Origin: Chlorobiales bacterium
GTDB lineage: Bacteria > Bacteroidota > Chlorobiia > Chlorobiales > Chlorobiaceae
Assembly (NCBI GenBank): GCA_022360275.1
Contig: JAKSDC010000222.1
Coordinates: forward strand, 1-27,248
Length of the DNA: 27,248 nucleotides
Direction of reading: 5' to 3'
Part shown: positions 23,655 through 27,248 of the stretch, in pieces
How positions within the stretch are numbered: the stretch's first letter is position 1
Layout: each line of letters starts with the position of its first letter
The notes under the pieces: generated by a model
Databases searched by the model: none
Seen by the model: the letters and a program-made list of their open reading frames with translations, nothing else
Told to the model about the DNA's origin: nothing
Made by a program: the position numbers and the translations under genes

Positions 23655-24472
23655 GTACTGTAAACTGGATACAATCCGGTGAATTCACCGATATTCTTTA
23701 TCATAAAACCGAAGGCATCGCCAAGATCACGATCAACCGTCCGGAAAGACGCAACGCGTTTCGCCCGCAGACAGTCGTTCAAATGATGCAGGCCCTCGAT
23801 GATGCTCGCAACGACGAGAAAATTGGCGTTATCATTCTCACCGGCGAAGGTCCGCTGGCGTTCTGCTCCGGAGGAGACCAGAAAATCAGGGGAGACGCCG
23901 GTTACGCCGATGAAAAAGGAGTGAACAGGTTGAATGTGCTCGACTTCCAGCGCGATATCCGAACCTGTCCGAAACCGGTTATCGCCATGGTTGCGGGTTA
24001 TGCGATCGGGGGCGGCCACGTCCTGCACATGATCTGCGACCTGACCATTGCAGCCGACAACGCTGTTTTCGGTCAGACCGGGCCAAAAGTCGGCTCTTTC
24101 GACGGCGGATGGGGGGCAAGTTACATGGCGCGTATCGTCGGCCAGAAAAAGGCACGGGAACTCTGGTATCTCTGCCGTCAGTACAATGCCCAGCAAGCCC
24201 TTGACATGGGACTCGTCAATACCGTCGTCCCTCTCGACCAGCTTGAAGAGGAAACAGTAAAATGGTGCCGCGAGATACTGCAGCACTCGCCGCTTGCGCT
24301 CAGATGCCTGAAATCGGCCCTCAACGCAGACTGTGACGGTCAGGCCGGACTACAGGAGCTTGCCGGCAACGCCACCCTGCTCTACTACATGAGCGAAGAG
24401 GCACAGGAAGGGAAAAACGCATTTGTCGAAAAACGGAAACCGGATTTTGGAAAATTCCCTAAACGACCTTGA
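23651..24472 (+). CDS. menB: 1,4-dihydroxy-2-naphthoyl-CoA synthase MenB (type I)
   Basis: A 273-residue crotonase-fold enzyme that closes the naphthoquinol ring of O-succinylbenzoyl-CoA. The oxyanion loop is F-C-S-G-G-D-Q, and G-Q-T-G-P-K-V-G-S-F-D-G-G-W-G carries the Gly that marks bicarbonate-dependent type I MenB (type II enzymes have Asp there). The C-terminal half is strikingly like the enterobacterial protein, e.g. the L-N-A-D-C-D-G-Q-A-G-L-Q-E-L-A-G-N-A-T run. The start at 23651 overlaps the menH stop. An upstream in-frame ATG (23531) lies inside menH and is unlikely. Activity on the CoA ester needs menE, two genes downstream. Confidence 0.96.
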   Translation: MSTVNWIQSGEFTDILYHKTEGIAKITINRPERRNAFRPQTVVQMMQALDDARNDEKIGVIILTGEGPLAFCSGGDQKIRGDAGYADEKGVNRLNVLDFQRDIRTCPKPVIAMVAGYAIGGGHVLHMICDLTIAADNAVFGQTGPKVGSFDGGWGASYMARIVGQKKARELWYLCRQYNAQQALDMGLVNTVVPLDQLEEETVKWCREILQHSPLALRCLKSALNADCDGQAGLQELAGNATLLYYMSEEAQEGKNAFVEKRKPDFGKFPKRP

Positions 24473-25566
24473 AACCGGGTTTCGTATCCATACACCGTTA
24501 CTCCATCCCTTTTGTCAGACCGGTTCCCGTAAGAGGCTCCAGCCTTGACACAAGGGATGGCCTTGTTATCGGTCTTCAGACCCATGACGGTTCGCGTACC
24601 GGTTTTGGAGAAATAGCACCACTGCCCGGCCTTCATGAAGAAACACTCCCTGAAGCCCTTGAACAGTTTGTTTCACTGCTGCCTGCACTTAACCTTTCCA
24701 TCGGTGATCTTTCGCTCAGCGATGCAGGACAAGAGCTTCCTGACGACATTTTCCCTTCGGTCCGGGCCGGTATCGAAATGTCGTTGCTGAACCTGCAATC
24801 GGTTGCCAGTGAAAAATTTCCAACATTTCCCGGCGCACCGGAACCTGCGAAAAAACTGCCGATTAACGCCTTGCTCTTCGGCACTACGGAATCCGTTCTT
24901 GCCATGGCGAACGACTATTTCCGTCAGGGGTACAAAACTTTCAAGCTGAAAGTCCAGGCTGCCGACCCTGACCTCGCTGTTGAACAGGCACTCTCATTGC
25001 GCTCCGCTTTCGGTTACGATATCTCTCTTCGCCTTGACAGCAACCGCTCTTTCCAGTTGGAAGATGCCTGTGCCTTGTTCAGCCGGATACCCCGGGAAAG
25101 TATCGAATATATCGAAGAACCGGTTTCCGATCCGTTCCTTATTCCTGAATTTTTCAGCCGTACCGGAATCCGCTCGGCGCTCGACGAGTCGCTCTGGATG
25201 AACCCCGGCATATGGAACGAGCTGCCGCATGAATGTCTCGGAGGCGTTGTCTTCAAACCTTCGAGGCTCGGGAGTTTTTCCAGAACGCTCGCAATTGCGC
25301 TGGAAGCTGAAGCGGAAGGCATCGGAGCCGTTATCAGCGCCGCCTATGAAACCGGCATCGGCCTGGGCTTTTATGCACACCTCGCTTCCGCCATCTCTGA
25401 AAAACCGGCAGCCTGCGGACTCGACACCTTCCGGCAGCTCAGCCGGGACATTGTTCCGGGTTCGTTCGACATTACCAAAGGATACCTGCTAACAGAAAGC
25501 GCATACCGCAACAGCCTCAAACCGGATCTGTCAACACTTGAACTTGTTGAAACATGGACCTTGTAG
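24469..25566 (+). CDS. menC: o-Succinylbenzoate synthase MenC
   Basis: A 365-residue enolase-superfamily enzyme that dehydrates SHCHC to O-succinylbenzoate. The barrel carries the K-x-K pair in F-K-L-K (159, 161), metal ligands D190 (R-L-D-S-N), E216 (I-E-E-P) and D239 (A-L-D-E), and the second catalytic Lys in V-F-K-P-S (263), all in the expected order. The N-terminal capping domain spans about 1-120. Translation starts at TTG 24469, which overlaps the menB stop (TTGA); no ATG lies near. It overlaps menE by 13 bases. Distant muconate-lactonizing relatives share this layout, but the operon fixes the function. Confidence 0.93.
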   Translation: MKPGFVSIHRYSIPFVRPVPVRGSSLDTRDGLVIGLQTHDGSRTGFGEIAPLPGLHEETLPEALEQFVSLLPALNLSIGDLSLSDAGQELPDDIFPSVRAGIEMSLLNLQSVASEKFPTFPGAPEPAKKLPINALLFGTTESVLAMANDYFRQGYKTFKLKVQAADPDLAVEQALSLRSAFGYDISLRLDSNRSFQLEDACALFSRIPRESIEYIEEPVSDPFLIPEFFSRTGIRSALDESLWMNPGIWNELPHECLGGVVFKPSRLGSFSRTLAIALEAEAEGIGAVISAAYETGIGLGFYAHLASAISEKPAACGLDTFRQLSRDIVPGSFDITKGYLLTESAYRNSLKPDLSTLELVETWTL

Positions 25567-26990
25567 CAAGAGCGGCACAAAAGCACGCCGGCAATCCGGC
25601 ACTTGTCACCGAAAATGAAACACACTCCTTCAATGACCTCGATGCAACAACCGCCGGTATAGCAGGAGTGCTGCAGCGTCAAGGACTCAAGAAAGGTGAT
25701 GTCGTCGCACTCAGCATGCCCAACAGCCCGGAACTGGTTCTCCTGCTGCTCGCGCTGCTCAGAATGGGATCTATCGCCGCCCCGCTGAACTACCGCTTTC
25801 CCGCATCCCGGCTGCAGGACCTGTTGCATCCCCTGAAACCGGCTGCCCTTGTCGGCCCCGAGAATATGACAAAAAAGCTTTCCGTTTCACTGAAACTTGA
25901 TCCCGAAACAGTTGTCGCCGAAAGCTCTTCAGCGAAAGAGCATTCAAAACCGTTCGACAACTCGACAATTCAACAATTCAACAGTCTGTCAGCTCAACAA
26001 CGGAACACACCGGTTACGGTAATCCATACGTCGTCGAGTTCCGGAACCCCCAAAGCCGCCCTGCACTCGTTCGGCAACCACTATTACAGCGCCCTCGGTT
26101 CGAATGAAAACATTCCCTTCACCTCCGGCGACTGCTGGCTGCTTTCACTGCCTCTGTTCCACATCGGCGGCTACACGATGCTTTTCCGCTCACTGCTTGG
26201 AGGAGGTTCGCTGGCCGTCACGGAACCCGGCACACCGATCCATGACGCCCTGAACCGGTTTCATCTTTCGCATCTGTCACTGGTTCCTACCCAGCTTTAC
26301 CGGATGCTCCAAAACAAAGAGGCTCTGAAAAAACTCCAGGGTCTCAAAGCTATTCTGCTTGGGGGAAGCGCCGTTGAACCTGCCCTGCTCAAACAAGCAT
26401 CGAAAGCCGGACTTCCGGTCTACCTCACCTACGGATCGACCGAGATGAGTTCCCAGATCACCGCGACATCGGGCCCTGCCGACACCATAACCGCCGGCAG
26501 GGCACTTCCCCACCGTGAACTCTCGATCGGCCCCGGAGACGAGATTCTCGTCAAAGGTCCCTGCCTCTTCCAGGGCTACCTCTCGGAAACAGGACCGGTG
26601 CCTGAGACCGACGCCAACGGCTGGTTCCATACCGGAGATACCGGAATACTTTCACCCGAAGGAGAGCTGCATGTCACCGGTAGAATTGATAATATGTTCA
26701 TTTCAGGGGGGGAGAACATTCATCCTGAAGAGATCGAGCGCGCGCTCAGCTCACTTACGGGTGTCATCCGGGCAATCGTCGTCCCGAGCCCCGACCCGGA
26801 ATACGGCCTCAGGCCATCGGCGTTTATCGAAACAACTGAAGAAGCACCAGCCGGCAACGAGATCAGGGAAAAGCTCTCTCGTGAGATCGGCAAGCTCAAA
26901 ACCCCCACCGCAATAACCCGCGTGAAGGAATGGCGTTTGCTGCACGGAACGGAAAAGATCGATAGAGGGTATTACAAAAGCCTTGTGTAA
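25554..26990 (+). CDS. menE: o-Succinylbenzoate-CoA ligase MenE
   Basis: A 478-residue acyl-adenylate-forming enzyme that activates O-succinylbenzoate to its CoA thioester using ATP. The phosphate-binding loop reads T-S-S-S-S-G-T-P-K (159-167), a Ser-rich variant of the usual T-S-G-T-T-G-x-P-K. Y-G-S-T-E-M is motif A5, H-T-G-D-T-G is A7, G-R-I-D-N-M-F-I-S-G-G-E-N is A8, and the C-terminal catalytic Lys is in G-T-E-K-I-D-R-G-Y-Y. Residues 134-150, just before the loop, are an unusual Gln/Ser/Asn-rich stretch encoded by a TCAACAAT-type microrepeat. It is the last men gene here; menC overlaps its start by 13 bases. Confidence 0.92.
   Translation: MDLVARAAQKHAGNPALVTENETHSFNDLDATTAGIAGVLQRQGLKKGDVVALSMPNSPELVLLLLALLRMGSIAAPLNYRFPASRLQDLLHPLKPAALVGPENMTKKLSVSLKLDPETVVAESSSAKEHSKPFDNSTIQQFNSLSAQQRNTPVTVIHTSSSSGTPKAALHSFGNHYYSALGSNENIPFTSGDCWLLSLPLFHIGGYTMLFRSLLGGGSLAVTEPGTPIHDALNRFHLSHLSLVPTQLYRMLQNKEALKKLQGLKAILLGGSAVEPALLKQASKAGLPVYLTYGSTEMSSQITATSGPADTITAGRALPHRELSIGPGDEILVKGPCLFQGYLSETGPVPETDANGWFHTGDTGILSPEGELHVTGRIDNMFISGGENIHPEEIERALSSLTGVIRAIVVPSPDPEYGLRPSAFIETTEEAPAGNEIREKLSREIGKLKTPTAITRVKEWRLLHGTEKIDRGYYKSLV
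25953..26000 (+). repeat. TCAACAAT-type microrepeat inside the menE reading frame
   Basis: Bases 25953-26000 contain successive units TTCGACAAC, TCGACAATT, CAACAATT, CAACAG and a final TCAACAA. It is in frame and encodes a polar linker (residues 134-150) before the nucleotide-binding loop. The other two copies in the window are intergenic. Confidence 0.65.
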
Positions 26991-27094
26991 GCAAACAGTT
27001 GAACCTCTTCTTTTTTACAGCAAAACGCGCCATCATTTAACAACCATACCGAAACCATCTGGTATAGTGATCGGGGGCAAGTCCTATAAACTTA

Positions 27095-27241
27095 AGAGCA
27101 CCTCTATTTATTGTCATGAGCGGTTCAAGTGCAAGGCGAACGGAGCACAGAAACCGGAGTGTACAAGAGAGTGCATGAGGATTTCGAGCACCGCTCAACG
27201 AAGCAACTGAATCGCGGAATAAATAAAGAGAGGTGCCCTCC
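27095..27241. repeat. Nested inverted-repeat element at the right edge
   Basis: GCACCTCT (27098-27105) pairs with AGAGGTGC (27229-27236). ATTTATT (27106-27112) pairs with AATAAAT (27218-27224), with a 4-base bulge. TGAGCGGT (27117-27124) pairs perfectly with ACCGCTCA (27190-27197). An inner GTGTAC/GTGCAT stem uses two G-T pairs. No gene overlaps it, and the 27001-27094 spacer before it holds no other visible feature. The symmetric ends suggest a small non-coding repeat or MITE-like element; the true right boundary may lie beyond the window. Confidence 0.6.
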
Positions 27242-27248
27242 AGTTGTC

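Noticed and set aside
23537..24286. A 249-codon minus-strand open frame antisense to menB
   Set aside because: MenB is unmistakable on the plus strand and the antisense product has no recognisable family features or ribosome-binding site.
14300..26000. CRISPR array based on the recurring TCAACAAT-type tracts
   Set aside because: Units are 7-9 bases, imperfect, kilobases apart and lack unique spacers; no cas genes are present.
26983..27210. A 75-codon open frame after menE
   Set aside because: It overlaps the menE end and runs through the nested inverted-repeat element; the translation looks non-coding.
27095..27241. Integron attC site or transposase-bearing insertion sequence
   Set aside because: The core sites expected of attC (GTTRRRY/RYYYAAC) are absent and there is no transposase gene.

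Overview
The window looks like chromosomal DNA of a green sulfur bacterium (Chlorobiota; Chlorobium, Chlorobaculum, Pelodictyon or Prosthecochloris type). The main evidence is a short-form BchY, the Y subunit of chlorophyllide a reductase needed for bacteriochlorophyll synthesis. A complete menaquinone operon, a KDO cytidylyltransferase (Gram-negative LPS) and a tandem HU-fold protein of the Bacteroidota/Chlorobiota kind agree with this. Genus and species cannot be fixed from the sequence alone. Genes are densely packed on both strands and no gene-free stretch exceeds about 280 bases.

Layout, left to right. Bases 1-105 are the 3' end of a LuxR-like HTH regulator, closed by a strong hairpin. 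Bases 132-4684 (minus) hold a succinate-semialdehyde-type aldehyde dehydrogenase, the ribosome-assembly GTPase rsgA and the helicase recG. Bases 4902-5735 (plus) hold rpmE and frr. Bases 5722-7469 (minus) hold a tandem HU-like protein and bchY, two bases apart. Then come xseA (plus) and the minus-strand run gatC - DUF167 - dtd - kdsB, with kdsB converging on xseA and overlapping it. Bases 10947-13951 (minus) hold a sodium:alanine symporter and citrate synthase. A tRNA-Asp gene (plus) follows at 14159-14233. Bases 14327-18789 (minus) hold an NYN/OST-HTH putative RNase, the copper pair copZ-copA and a DUF1848 protein.

The right third (19032-26990, plus) is a TPR protein followed by menF-menD-menH-menB-menC-menE. 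This is the same gene order as the E. coli men cluster. Most junctions overlap by 4-13 bases or are nearly abutting, which suggests translational coupling. Together the six genes cover chorismate to 1,4-dihydroxy-2-naphthoyl-CoA; the later steps (thioesterase, MenA, methyltransferase) are not here.

No clear undescribed multigene system is visible; this is mostly housekeeping and photosynthetic/quinone metabolism. The most interesting unexplained signals are small repeats: (i) a 19-base exact repeat upstream of both rpmE and the TPR-men operon; (ii) a TCAACAAT-type microrepeat that abuts the stop codons of two genes and also lies inside the menE reading frame; (iii) a REP-like palindrome upstream of copZ with a partial copy at the other end of the copper operon; (iv) a nested inverted-repeat element of about 140 bases at the right edge. 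The DUF1848 protein carries a radical-SAM-type CxxxCxxC motif at its C-terminus, and the HU-like/bchY pairing also merits a look.
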